From Lepas anatifera (lineage: Eukaryota > Arthropoda > Thecostraca > Lepadidae): a stretch of DNA of 64,000 nt. How positions within the stretch are numbered: the first letter of the stretch is position 1; each line of letters opens with the position of its first letter. Made by a program: the position numbers and the translations under genes. Below the pieces are notes generated by a model. That model did not search any database, was not told the origin of the DNA, and saw only the letters and a list, made by a program, of their open reading frames with translations. Shown piece by piece: positions 12,201-22,626 of the stretch. The DNA lies in assembly GCA_034440635.1 (NCBI GenBank), contig JAOTON010001583.1:682001-746000 (forward strand), written 5' to 3'.

Positions 12201-12335
12201 AAGTGAAGACAAACTACCACTGTTTTCATTCTCACTCCCACTTGGTGATGGGAAGAGGCGTTTGTAACTGGCAAGAGCAAATGTCGTCAGAACGAGCATG
12301 GGTCACAAACGACCCATTCGTCCCGAAGCAGTTAA
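9278..12335 (-). mobile_element. piggyBac-superfamily DNA transposon, complete ends, decayed coding region
   Basis: The element runs from TTAACTGCTTCGGGACGA (9278) to TCGTCCCGAAGCAGTTAA (12335): TTAA duplication with perfect inverted ends of 14 bp after the TTAA. Subterminal copies of ACGACCCATTCGTCCCGAA lie at about 9434-9453 and 12309-12327, with a further diverged copy near 11936, and are candidate transposase binding sites. It encodes, on the minus strand, a broken DDE_Tnp_1_7-type transposase (next entry). Length 3058 bp fits a full-size piggyBac-like element. It sits directly against the family H element, sharing its TTAA. Confidence 0.9.
9904..11661 (-). pseudogene. piggyBac-like transposase, frameshifted and with internal stops
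   Basis: The N-terminal part (11661 down to about 11215) starts MPGKRSRRFQ and is acidic, as in many family members. The next piece includes VMSRDRFFQLRTALHF, the conserved piggyBac MSRDRF block. Around 10964-10737 lies VDEHMVKFQG with QYMKDKP and YTGKK, the segment carrying the first catalytic Asp. After an in-frame stop comes LYTDNFYTS with the second Asp, then KGTDPMDKK for the third region. A C-terminal Cys-rich finger (CHWCYR, CITCNQFLCF) ends at a stop near 9904. At least three frame changes and several stops separate these pieces, so no active enzyme can be made. The ends may still be mobilised by a transposase supplied from elsewhere; that is inference. Confidence 0.88.
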
Positions 12336-14340
12336 GGCTGGCTTAAACTTTTGGGAAGTCCAGGATTTTTTTCTTACATAAACTCGACAAAACCGCAAAG
12401 TAATTCGAGCCGCAATAAATAAATGCCTTACTGCCTGGAAATATTTTCCTGTCAAGCTTCATGAAAGGAAAAAACGTTAGGAGAAAAATTAGAAAACGTG
12501 TATTAGATTTTTATCCTAGGTTTATCGTATTCGACCAATAAATTGTTTTGATAACCATCAACTGCAACGTGGACAAATGTGACCATTTTATTATAGTTGA
12601 TACGAACTGAATTATTTTCATTTGGATTTTTTGTATCAACTTATATTATTCAGATTCATGGACCATAGAGACCTTTAAAGAGCCTTTAAAACATTTGCAA
12701 TAAACCAGGGGCGGTGCCACAGAATGTTTTACAGGGGGGACGGACCCGGGCTGGTGCCGATCGGGGGACGCGAATTTTGAGTATGTTCGGTACCCGGCAG
12801 CAATAATGACGATGGATCCAAAAATTTGAGGGGACGTCCCCCAGGCTGGCCAAAAGGGGGGCAGGTCCCCCCACCCCCACCAACCCCCACCCCCGCTTTC
12901 GGTGCCCATGCAATAAACTTGTATTTAGTAAAGACTGTCGTTTCTGGCAACGAAAAAGCTTATTCTTATGAGAAGCAAAGTCTCACTCTCCTCGGAAAAT
13001 TATAACATATCCTGCTCAATCTCACATATAATCAGTTACATTCAATTATGGACTACGCTTAATGTTTCCAGGCATGACTTCAGGCATGACTCGGAATTTA
13101 TTGCAGCTCTGAGTGGCAGTTTCCACGTCTTGCCCACCCTGCTCTCCCTTAAAAACACAGGCCTCTTTATCAAAGCGCATGCGCATTTTGCTGCAATTTT
13201 TTCGTTTTTCATGCACCAAAGCAGTCCCAAATCTTTATTCAGATGGTGCTGTAAGCTTTCGGGGAAATGCTCACTCCTGGTAATTGGAAAAACGGTATTG
13301 GGTGAAAATTTACTACATTTAAGGAAAGTGATGCAGCCACCTGGTGGTATGCCAATTTTGTTGCGAGAATTACTCCCACAGTTATAAGCTCGCCAGAGCG
13401 TTCGTACGTTCGGGTTGGGCCGGGTCGTCTGTAAATCTCTCTGCTAAGTTAAGAAGTAGACCTCACCGATGTTTCTCATCCGCTCGGTAATTATCTCCTA
13501 TGTGATCCTATCAGTCCTTTCTGTACGTTATCGTACTCAGAGTTTTGAAGAAAAGGGACACACCAAAGGAGTTCACTGTTAACCCACTTTTCAACATTGC
13601 ATGATAGGTCTTTCTGGTCATCCGTGCAGGGACTTCTAAATACTCTGGCGTGACGCTCAAACACCCAAGAAATCACTGTCAGGCCGAACGTTCAATGCCT
13701 TTGGCGATCTATATACCTACATTCCAGCGACAAAGACGGTTCATGCAGTACTTAGGACTTATTGTGTGAAATATACTTCTATGTAGTTATCAAACAAAAC
13801 TATATATGTTGAATTTTAAAGGAGGCACTTTCCTTGTTTTGTTTTTCTGAGATCAGGCTAAGTCAGCATGCCTCACAATTTGTGAACCTCCCAATTGGAA
13901 GCCTTCTCGTTTACGTTCTCTTCTCCCTTCAAGACACACAAAACATTTAGCAGCATATTATAACACAATGCAGCGAGCCAAAAATACCGCAATTCACTTG
14001 ACAAATCAAAACTGCTTGATATGAGTACTTCCTTGACTCGGACTATGATGGCAGTTCTGCAAAAAAGATGTTTTTCAAACATGATTTATCGGGAAACTGA
14101 TATCTTATTACCGATACTAATAACGATGGAAGAATTTGTAAAATTACAAGCTATTTGCGTAGGCGTCTGACAAGATTGGTCGCCTCCTCCCTGGGACCAG
14201 CCGGAGCTCGAGTCAGTGCGTCATCCTCGTGCATGCACGTTTCCAATCAGGCGCCGCGACACCGCGCGTCGTCTCCGTCCCCAGCCTTATTCCCGCGACG
14301 ATAACTCGATTACAGGTCTATTCTGCCAGCGATGACCTGA
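12336..14340. other. No gene recognised
   Basis: Non-coding DNA following the piggyBac element. A C/G-rich patch at 12705-12905 carries GGGACCTGCCCCCC-like stretches on the minus strand and resembles the decayed CAGTGGCGGATC-type repeats elsewhere. A 139-codon open frame at 12968-13387 has no recognisable domain and a composition like its surroundings. Confidence 0.4.
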
Positions 14341-14351
14341 CCGGAGCCGGC

Positions 14352-14447
14352 TATAAAATCCCCCGCGCACTGCCGGTGTTCGCATTTACGATTAGCTTCA
14401 GCAACGGCTATCGTCGGCTCCAGAGTTGTCTTCTTTTCATTCAACAA
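14352..14447 (+). promoter_or_regulatory. TATA-box core promoter and non-coding first exon, probably of the SIFamide gene
   Basis: TATAAAA at 14352-14358 lies in a GC-rich, repeat-free stretch that stands out from its surroundings. A transcript would start about 25-30 bp downstream, near 14383. A donor-like CAA then GTAAGA follows at 14447/14448, giving a short untranslated exon of about 65 bases. The next plausible acceptor with a start codon is the SIFamide exon at 18623. Linking the two is inference from order and strand; no other coding start on this strand lies between. Confidence 0.4.
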
Positions 14448-15070
14448 GTAAGACGAAATATCAATTACATCTTTTCAGATGTATTGTAGGCACAAGGTTA
14501 CGTTTGAAATATGGCAAGAGTGTCGCTACAGGTCACGAATTAATGGGGAGGTTGCGAGTGAAACTTTACCTCACCGCTGAAAATTCTAGTTTGAAGTTGT
14601 GCCGTCCAATGCCTATTTCTGCAAAAAATATATTATTTCAGTTGGCTAAAATTGGAATATTTGCTACTTCAATTTTTTCTTTGAACGCGTTTGGAAACAT
14701 GTTCCTGTTGGTCTGGAAAGAGCAATAATTTCATTTGACAACATTATTATTTTATTGGTGCCCGCTCTTAACTTAAATAGTTCATGTGTTTCGCTCATTT
14801 ATTAAAGCTTCATCACCAGTGCATCTATATCAAGACACGCTTATTTAGGTACGGTGAGGTAGGTCTAGGTAGGTATCCTAGGCGTAGGTGCTTCGGGGAA
14901 GATATTTTAGAAAGTGACTAAACACATGCATGGCCCATTAAATGGTTAGAACGATTATATTCAACAGTATAGTCTTATAATAGAATTGTTGTCATTTCCA
15001 GGCCCAGTGGAATGTGCCTACAGATTATATGTACCCACTGGTCAGTGTTCACCCAGTATGTGTAATAATC

Positions 15071-15247
15071 TATTGGGGCTTATCGACGCACAAACTGCTA
15101 GGGTCATATGGCATCGCAAACTCATTCCCTGTTGGAAGGGTTTCTCGGGAGTCAGCTTGCTCCATGTTCAGGGAGGCCGCCGGGCCTTAAACCCGGGCTG
15201 GCTGCGTGTCAGCCAGCTACTCTGACCACTGCGTTACGGCGTCCCCA
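15071..15247 (-). repeat. tRNA-derived SINE (family S)
   Basis: Minus-strand copy well matched to 25093-25271. Read on that strand it has GCAGTGGTCAGAGTAGCTGG (box A-like), CCCGGGTTTAAGGCCCGGC (box B region), then CCCTGAACATGGAGCAAGCT, AACCCTTCCAACAGGGAA and TGTGCGTCGATAAGCCCCA. The tRNA-like head plus a unique tail marks a SINE. Confidence 0.7.
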
Positions 15248-15387
15248 CCCAGTAATGTGTGTTTCATAACTTTTCTTTATCTTTCGTGTGAAAAAACATC
15301 TTAATTGGTTTTATCTTAAGCAATAACCGTTTGATACCTAAATAAAGCTCCAAAAAGAGCTGCAGTTTTGCATTAGGGAAAACTATC

Positions 15388-17197
15388 TTAACTCTCGCCC
15401 CGGTGGGGGGGGTGTTTGAACACATTTCCTCGAGCTTCTCAGGCGGTGCGAAAAAATGGCGGCGCGAATCACCGCCGTACTTGGCACACCTTATCCTTGA
15501 TCCATTTAACAACTTTCTATACAATTTTGAGGTTGGGTCATCTCAAGTCAGGTCACCAGTGCAGGTCAAGTGACCTCACCTCCATAAAATGTTTAAGGTA
15601 GCATAAGTAAAAAATGGGAAAATCTATAGGATGGATACTTATATCCCATAATAGGCCCACTGAGTACTACAAAATATATTCCGTGATTTTTAATATCGAT
15701 GACCTAAGGTCAGGGATGAATCGCGGCCTCTCCATTGGAAATGCATGGGGAAAACAGGAATTGGGCTGTATTTGTTATATACGGCTGAAAATACCTTCAT
15801 ATTCTCAAAATCGTAGTATCCTGGGCCCCTTTCTAGGTTCATGTTGCAATTGTTTGACCTGTGACCTCTGAGAGGTCATCTGGTAGGGAAAAGGGTGGTA
15901 AGACGGGCATGGTAGGTAAGACGGGCACAGGCTCTGTGGACCAGACCAATTATGGTATAGATGTCCCATTACTTGCATTAATGCGTCTTGGAATGTCCTA
16001 TCATGAGCCAAAAACACAAATTTCTAACCTTTATTGTTTTGTCAAAATTTTACAAAAACGAAATTTGTGGTTCGCCCTACCAGTGTTAGCAGTTTTCAGT
16101 GTAACATTCTGGCAGTGTCTGGTCCTATTTGGAAGGCCAAATATGCAAAACCTGTCTCGGGAGAGCGTTAATATACATTACGTGATTTAAGCTTTATATT
16201 ACCTCAGCACGGTGACCCCCAAAAATTAGATTTTCTAACATATTAACATAGGGCAAGACGGGTACGGAGTGAAATACTACATCACCATACAAATCATAAT
16301 ATCTATCGCTGCGTTTTTGCATGATTGAAAGGGATCAGTCTGAGAGTCTGCTGCAAGCCGGCTGAGGAATTTTTAATGATTGATTGTTAGATCCCAATGA
16401 GAAATTATGATTTTATGGAAATTCAGCAAAATAATTTTCTCTCGACTATTTAATCGACACAATGCATTGCAAAGTATTTCAGAACTCATTTTTGCTCAAC
16501 GTGGTAAGGTTTTTGTCAAAAATTTCTTGCATATGATAAACTACTTCAATAAAAACCCGTCTTACCCCGCGTTGGGGTAAGACGGGCTTTTGTAGCATTC
16601 TACAGTAAACGTTACTGCTCCTAGGAATATGCACGGATTCTAGTATGTTTAAGCGCAGAGACAAATAAATGTTTACTGAAGCTTAAAACAAAATTTCATC
16701 ACCGTCAAATGAAAATCGAGTGAGCCACACAGTCTCAAACACAACTATGCCCGTCTTACCACCCTCTCCCCTACTACTTAAGCAGTTTTTAGACTTAGGT
16801 CAATAACTTCGCAGGAAATAAGGATACAGCATTCATGTTGATACCATTACGTTTGGATTGCTATTGCAAGTCAACAGATATGCATATTGACTGTGCTAGG
16901 CTGGAAAATTACCTTGATCTGACCTGAGGTCAGGTCATTTTTGTGTTTTGACTTAGTATGGCCATATTATACATGATTCTATTTGCCGTGACGAGAGAAA
17001 AGGAATGGTACCTAAACAATTATTCTAACTCAACTCTGTAAGACACTAGAGCCCAAAACTCTACTAAAAATGTCGCCTTCTGTGACCTGTCATAACCTCA
17101 ATATTGACCTGAGCCAAAAAGTGACGCATGTAAGAGGGTGTTCAAACACCCCCCACCAGGGCGAAGGTGGTTCGGAGGCCCACCGGGGCGCGGGCTG
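15388..17197 (+). repeat. TTAA-bounded MITE, family B copy 1, interrupted by a TA-flanked element
   Basis: Left edge TTAACTCTCGCCCCGGTGG at 15388; right part TTCAAACACCCCCCACC followed by CCACCGGGGCGCGGGCTGA, where the last bases are a degraded TTAA. GTGTTTGAACAC near the left and GTGTTCAAACAC near the right are the subterminal inverted motif. Compared with copies at 22627-23587 and 24036-25045, which are reversed and about 1 kb, this copy is longer because of the insertion at 15886-16771. Many AGGTCA/TGACCT hexamers. Confidence 0.72.
15886..16771. mobile_element. TA-flanked inverted-repeat element with internal copies of its terminal motif
   Basis: Left end GGGAAAAGGGTGGTAAGACG and right end CGTCTTACCACCCTCTCCCC match at 23 of 25 positions over the inverted repeat, with TA on each side (15884-15885 and 16772-16773). 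Uninterrupted family B copies at about 23130 and 24535 show the target as a single CTAC/CTTC-TAAGC-like sequence. TA duplication suggests a Tc1/mariner-like mechanism. No transposase is encoded. The motif GTAAGACGGG recurs inside, including a perfect hairpin at 16556-16586 and a variant near 16252. Confidence 0.68.
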
Positions 17198-17251
17198 ATC
17201 TGCTGGTGGCACTTTTACTTCCCTCGGCCGCCGCAGCTTCTCCATACGTAG

Positions 17252-17659
17252 CGCTCTATCGCCATACATTACTAAGTTATTCAGTTAAAACTAATTTTCC
17301 TATGTATTTCCAATGGAGAGGTCATGGCTCGTACCTGACCTTAGGTCATCGATATAAAAATTCCGGAACACATTTTAGAGAACTCGTTGGGTCCATTATT
17401 TGACATCAGTTTCAAATGGATAAGTTAACCCCTTTCTGACTTATGCTATCTTAAACTTGTTTTGAGGCGGGGTCATTTGACCTGTACTGGTGACCTGACC
17501 TGAGATGACCTAACTTTACAATTTTTTAGAATTAAAAAGTTGTAAAAATGATCAGAAAAATGTATGCCAAGTATGGCGGCGCTGCGCGTCGCCGTTTTTA
17601 TGCTGTCTCCAAAACCCCTGAGGGGGTGGGTACCCACTTCCCATCAGTGCGCGTGTTAA
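17252..17659 (+). repeat. Truncated foldback TTAA element, family F copy 2
   Basis: Matches the right two thirds of the family F element at 35396-36101, from GCTCTATCGCCAT through CCAATGGAGAGGTCATGGCT to the terminal CAGTGCGCGTGTTAA. The left arm is missing, apparently lost at the junction with family B. It shares its right TTAA (17656-17659) with the family C fragment that follows. Confidence 0.6.
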
Positions 17660-18135
17660 GATAAATCGAGGAAAATTCAAGGTCACAGGTCAAATCCAAA
17701 GGTCATCGGCGGAGGTCAATCCTCATTTGCCGTCCAAAGGTTGCTATGATGCTAATCACATTATTCGTATAGGGAATATGTCAGATTGTTATTTCATATA
17801 TCAATGACCATGAATGACCACGACTCCAAAATTTTAGGGCACTTTTTTAGGAATTCCTTGATGTTCCTTCATTTGGCTCTTTTTAGTACATTCCGGGCTT
17901 TTATCCACTTAATCACGGCATTTCCCGATTAATTTCCGCCACGGCAAAGATTTGACATGTATGATCTCGTTTCACCTCGAAAATATTAACTTGGTTTAAT
18001 GAAAACTTACTATAATGTAGATCACCATAGTTCCACCCATCCTCGGCAGGCGTTTTTCTAAACCTTCTTAGTTTCTGAGACATCAGGGGGTGCTTAGGTA
18101 AAAGCCCCCATCCAGTGCGCCTTAGTGGGTGTTAA
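17656..18135 (+). repeat. Truncated TTAA element, family C copy 3
   Basis: Aligns to the right half of the family C element at 7985-8906: AGGTCAATCCTCATTTGCCG, the CAATGACCATGAATGACC stretch, CCACCCATCCTCGG and the end CATCCAGTGCGCCTTAGTG then GGTGTTAA. The left half is absent. Confidence 0.6.
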
Positions 18136-18622
18136 ACAGCTTAAATATATATGTTCTTTATTGTCTATGGACACTTAAACGTCTCATACATCACTTTAAT
18201 GCCGGGGTTTTCATGATAAACTTCCAAGAGATGCTAAAGCTTTACTTTCATTTTGTTATCCGGCGTGGAAAATGCTTCAGAAGCCTTTTGCGTTATGAGC
18301 TAGTTGTGTAATTACCGTCCAGGTGGAAGAGAGTCAAATATGAGTCCGTAAGGTTTGTTCACGGTGCCCAGGAAACGCCATCATACATGCTTGGTATAGC
18401 TGTTCATTGATATAGCCGCACCTTTCTTCTGAATTTCAAGTAAGGTGAGGTGAGGTCAGGTCACAATGCTTTTTAAGTGGTTTTACCTAAAAAAATTTAA
18501 GTATGCATTGCTTGCACCAATTTCACGTTAATGATCTGAAGTAAGCCTTGGCTTTAAGCAACTATGCCCAGTAAAACAAAGATCTGTATAACTATTAACT
18601 ATTATCTTTGTTCTTCACACAG
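18136..18622. other. Intron-like spacer before the SIFamide exon
   Basis: No gene of its own. The last bases, TTTGTTCTTCACACAG at 18607-18622, form a good splice acceptor for the SIFamide coding exon. Confidence 0.45.
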
Positions 18623-18624
18623 GA

Positions 18625-18772
18625 ATGCCGGGGCGCTATCTAGTTCGGTGTTTCGCCATGCTGCTGGTGGTGGCGCTAGTATCGCCACTGTCGCTGTTTT
18701 CACACCTGGCGGAGGCTGGCTACAGGAGACCCACCTTCAACGGCAGCATTTTCGGAAAACGGGCAGCACTAG
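18625..18772 (+). CDS. SIFamide neuropeptide precursor, coding exon with signal peptide and mature peptide
   Basis: Starts at ATG 18625, two bases after a CACAG acceptor. Residues 1-31 form a signal peptide with core MLLVVALVSPLSLF and an AEA end. Residues 32-43 are GYRRPTFNGSIF, followed by Gly44 as amide donor and Lys45-Arg46 as cleavage site, then AAL. The family consensus is xYRKPPFNGSIF-amide placed directly after the signal peptide, exactly the layout here. Two positions differ from the usual sequence: Lys to Arg at 4 and Pro to Thr at 6. The exon ends at a strong donor (CTAG then GTATGC) in phase 1, the place where the family usually continues into a C-terminal peptide. SIFamide is released by a few brain neurons and acts through a G-protein-coupled receptor; that is family knowledge. 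Confidence 0.92.
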
Positions 18773-20069
18773 GTATGCCATTTATGCAGCTTGAGCTGCT
18801 AGGCTTTTAGACAACGAAATTATAGTTTCTCGCTTGCGTCTTGGCTGTTTTTTTACTCACATACAACCTTTGAACGATGCGTGTTAATGCTGATGTGTGG
18901 CAAACATTGGATCGTATGGCTTAAACGGGGTCTGACACGTGATGTTCTGATATCAAGCTCAACAAGTCCTTAAATCAAAATCATCGGGGATTCTCCTGCT
19001 AAAAGATACGGTACACACACCTCACATCAGTGTGCCGCCAACAAGCGTATTGTCGCTGGATGTGGACGCTTTGCGTGGTTCAAGAATGTCTGAGGTCGCT
19101 TCCCTTCATGGCTGGAAGCTGCCGCCTTTCGAGACAGACTCAGAGGCATAATCACGAACTCCAAACACACCATAGGTCAGCATTGCAAGATTACGCGCTT
19201 TTTTAATGTGTAATCATTTCTAGCCTCGGAAACAGTTAACAGCTCCCCCCCCTCCTTGGCTACGCCCCTTGTAGCATACCCTTATATTCCAAATAAGTTA
19301 ACATCCAGTGCATTCCTGATTAAAATCTGGAGATGGGGGAAAGTTTTGCTTCTTAAAAAAATAAACAGATGCTTACGTCTCCGTGACTTTATTTGTACGT
19401 GAGCCATCAAACTGACTGCATGTTTCATAACAGGAAAAGGTAAAATAAACCTAAGGGATTCAATGCTCCTTCTTTCTCTTGCTGGTGTAGATTTATCTTC
19501 GCGGGGCTAAAGAAACAAGAACCTGCCCAGCTCAAAATGTATTTTTACGGATGCCCCTGCCATAAAGAGAGTACAGGTCATAAGCCAAGATATTACATAC
19601 AATACATAACCGTACAGAACAGTACAGGTCATAAGCCCGATTACCCGTGAAAATTTTAAAAATAGTTATGATTGGGAAGGCTGATAATGCACCTTAGACT
19701 TCATATACAGGGCTCGGGATTTCAAAATCTAAAACAGTCTGGGATATCTAGTGTTAAGCAATTGGTAGAAGAATCAGCCCAGCTTCTGTCAGACTCAGAA
19801 AATAGCCAACACTTCTGTAAGATCTGGCGATGGCCTGCGCTGAACTCTGGCGGCTGTGTGTTTCAGCGGCGGATGTGGACGCGGGGACGAATCTGGCGCA
19901 CATCTGCGCCGCTGCCTACACTGTCTGCGGCGTGCCCAGTGACTGATAGTCAAGACACTGCTGTTCTGCTGAGGTGGCGGCGCCACCAGACAATGGTAAC
20001 GACCATCACTCTGCGGAACTGCGAACCACGCAGACATCAATATTCATCATTTGCTAAGATTATTATATG

Positions 20070-20070
<1 letters not shown>

Positions 20071-20112
<42 letters not shown>
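20071..20112. repeat. (TA)n microsatellite 1
   Basis: About 42 bp of pure TA dinucleotides. It produces IYIYIY open frames on both strands that are not genes. Confidence 0.95.
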
Positions 20113-20114
<2 letters not shown>

Positions 20115-20191
20115 TCATTAAAAATGATGGAGAATATAGCAGGAACTAAATGAAAAAAATGATAGAACTTAGTTGAAAACCTGCTCCCAAA

Positions 20192-20192
<1 letters not shown>

Positions 20193-20264
<72 letters not shown>
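20193..20264. repeat. (TA)n microsatellite 2
   Basis: About 72 bp of pure TA dinucleotides, the longest in the window. Self-complementary and able to form cruciforms. Confidence 0.95.
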
Positions 20265-20266
<2 letters not shown>

Positions 20267-20695
20267 TACTAAACACTGGTATGTTCATACTCAAACGTAT
20301 CGTTTTAATTCAAACCTTCATCAGTGAGGTTATGTCGCAATCGTTCGTAAAACTCAAACAAGAACAGACAGCAGGCATGGCAGACATTTTGAAATTAAAC
20401 AAGTTTTACAGCGTGAAATAACCAACAGTACCGCCCCCACAAAAGAAACACAAAACATACAATGACAAAAGAAATAATCATGATTATTTATGAATGGACT
20501 ATTGACCATATTACAGACGAGAGTATGAATAGGGCCTTGCTCAAGTGAATCCCTAACCCCCGTCATGCTCCAGCCCTCTCACCCGCCCTAGGCCCTCCCG
20601 CCTTGTTTGCTTGTTTTGTCCCGGTGTTTGAGCGTCCCCATGACCTTCCTTTTTTCCTCGTGATGTGTTTCCCCCTTTTGCCCCTCTCTCCTTTT

Positions 20696-20697
<2 letters not shown>

Positions 20698-20736
<39 letters not shown>
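20698..20736. repeat. (TA)n microsatellite 3
   Basis: About 39 bp of TA dinucleotides following a C/T-rich stretch (CCCCCTTTTGCCCCTCTCTCC) at 20670-20690. Confidence 0.95.
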
Positions 20737-20738
<2 letters not shown>

Positions 20739-20880
20739 TTTAGTTCTTGTTTAATGACTAATTAGTCAAGTGAGTGGGCATGATTTTTAGCCCTGTTTTG
20801 TCTTAAAAAATTTGGAATAGCTGATTGAAGCAATTTTGTCTTTCCTCTTGTGTTAGTCTTAATGTCCAAATACTTTTCAG

Positions 20881-21002
20881 GACATGATCATCTACTCTGG
20901 ATGCGATTGGACGAAGGAACTACAGAGCAGCCTGACAAACTGGACGTAGGCAAGAAGTCCATCCACACCAAAAACTGCATTCAATATTGTGCATTACGAT
21001 AG
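20881..21002 (+). CDS. Candidate last exon of the SIFamide precursor
   Basis: A pyrimidine-rich acceptor ending TACTTTTCAG (20880) is followed by a frame that joins in phase with the phase-1 donor of the neuropeptide exon: Gly, then HDHLLWMRLDEG, through DKLDVGKK to NCIQYCALR and stop at 21000-21002. That adds about 39 residues, close to the length of the family's C-terminal peptide, which usually holds two Cys. Here two Cys are present but spaced by three residues, closer than in the usual CxxxxxxC form. AATAAA follows at 21032. No other AG in the neighbourhood gives such a clean continuation, but the peptide itself is not conserved enough to prove the link. Confidence 0.45.
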
Positions 21003-21031
21003 TGCTTATGCAAATTTGAAAAGTGTGATGA

Positions 21032-21037
21032 AATAAA
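21032..21037 (+). promoter_or_regulatory. Poly(A) signal
   Basis: AATAAA 30 bases after the stop of the candidate last SIFamide exon. Confidence 0.45.
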
Positions 21038-21605
21038 GACTACCTGAAAATGGCATGCGAGAATGCGGAATTACAATCCAGCAAGTGCGGACAAAAAAAT
21101 CGAACCACATCAAAGCTCGGAAAATGCATCTTCCTTTTTTGCGTAGTTTCATTACGAAAACTTAGCCACAATTGAATGAGAGCAAAAAGGGAAACATAAA
21201 ACCGAAGAAATGAGCAGTGCTTATTTCCAACTATCTACTAGCACTTTATTATACAAGAGCTCTGTTCTGAAAGCCTGAAATCTGCAAGACCGTTCAATTC
21301 AAAAAATGATCACATCAGGACCATCCAAATTGAATGGATATGCAGGGATAAAACGGCATAAACATATGGTTAAAGGAAGAAAAAGCGATTTGGATTTCAT
21401 ATTGTCCTTGAATAAGGATCTGGTATATAGTCTACCTGTCACTATATCTATCTGGGTCCTGCTTTCTTTTAACTAGGCAAACTAAAAAAACAAGTGTAAG
21501 GTAATTAATCCAGAAGCTCTTGTTTTCTGTTTCGCACTCCCATCAATGACCAAAACTAATGAGGCTATCTCAGATTCAAATCCCAGGATTCAATATACCC
21601 ACATG

Positions 21606-21753
21606 CAGTGGCAGATCCAGGCCAAAATCTAGGGGAGGCTAGGGGGCTGAAGTCTCATCTGCCATCGCGTCAGAACAGTCTCCGACTATGCATTAACTAT
21701 ATCTGACATTTCGGGGGGCTTGTGCCCCCTAGCCCCCCTTGTACCCGCCTCTG
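21606..21753. repeat. Short CAGTGGCGGATC-type inverted-repeat element, copy 1
   Basis: Begins CAGTGGCAGATCCAGG and ends CCCGCCTCTG, with inner GGGGAGGCTAGGGGG and CCCCCTAGCCCCCC arms that are also complementary. The same plan occurs at 36522-36673. Elements with CAGTGGCGGATCC ends are common non-autonomous DNA transposons in animals. Confidence 0.55.
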
Positions 21754-22626
21754 ACCACATCCATCGTCTTTGCGCTGTGCACTATCGTTTAACTATTCAA
21801 ACTCTTTCTGAAGTCAACGAAATGCACACTTACTGTTATTGCTACTCAGATAGCCAGAGGCCCGCTGTCCCCACATAAGAGGTAGTCGTGTTATTTATTC
21901 CTCAGCACAGTCTAATTGGGTAGATATATTTCCTTCAGATGGGTTGCCATTTCACACACCGTTCACAATTAATTTTGGTGTGTGGTAGCGACGGGCCACT
22001 GAATCCCCTTACACCACTATTGACGGCAGCGACTGCGTCTCCTCTCCCTCATGAGGTCGGGAGGGTTCGGGGAGGCAGGTGACCCTCACCGGAGCGGGCA
22101 ATCTGCTGCGACAATCGGCTCATCTGTGCGGTCGTAGTCAACGGACGCTGCCGCGGCTGAAGGGCATGAGCTGAAGTTCGCCGCTCATGAATGCTAACAT
22201 CACCCGCACCGGTGGTGGCATTGTGCGCTGCTCAAACTATCTGCAAATGAAATGCTGTTGCTAAAGGTCAAAGCCACCTTCTTTGCACTCCCCGGAGCGG
22301 ATACCCTCTGCAATTGAACATCATATGTAAGAGTCATGTATACCGTCAGAGTGATTTTAGCCTACTGCAGGCCTGCATTCACGGGTTCTTTGAAATCATA
22401 GCCGAGATTATTTAAGAAAGCATTCAAAAAATATGGCTGCTTATGCATTTTGATGATCCATAATGTAAAGCATTTTTGCCGTTCTGAGTTCGATGAAAAC
22501 AATTCATTGAGGAATGTTTTACGTAGCATTTGTGTGTGTGTTGTTTTTGTTCTACTTCTCACAACTTCCATGTTATTTATGTAGTTGAGTCAGGAGAAGC
22601 CTTTGAACACCTAGTAACAATTTAAG
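21754..22626. other. No gene recognised; GC-rich patch
   Basis: The stretch 22000-22260 is GC-rich with many CpG, including a GAGGTCGGGAGGGTTCGGGG block, and might be an unrecognised exon or promoter. No start, domain or splice pair could be argued. The minus-strand frame at 22362-22571 has no domain. Confidence 0.35.

Larger units (their letters stand above)
18773..20880. other. Probable SIFamide intron, rich in (TA)n
   Basis: Between the SIFamide donor at 18773 and the candidate acceptor at 20880 there is no recognisable gene. It contains three long TA microsatellites. The 149-codon open frame at 19672-20121 ends in TA repeats and has no domain. Confidence 0.45.

Noticed and set aside
12968..13387. 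139-codon frame on the plus strand
   Set aside because: No domain, no splice context, composition as surroundings.
20063..20421. Open frames of repeated Ile-Tyr
   Set aside because: Direct translation of (TA)n.
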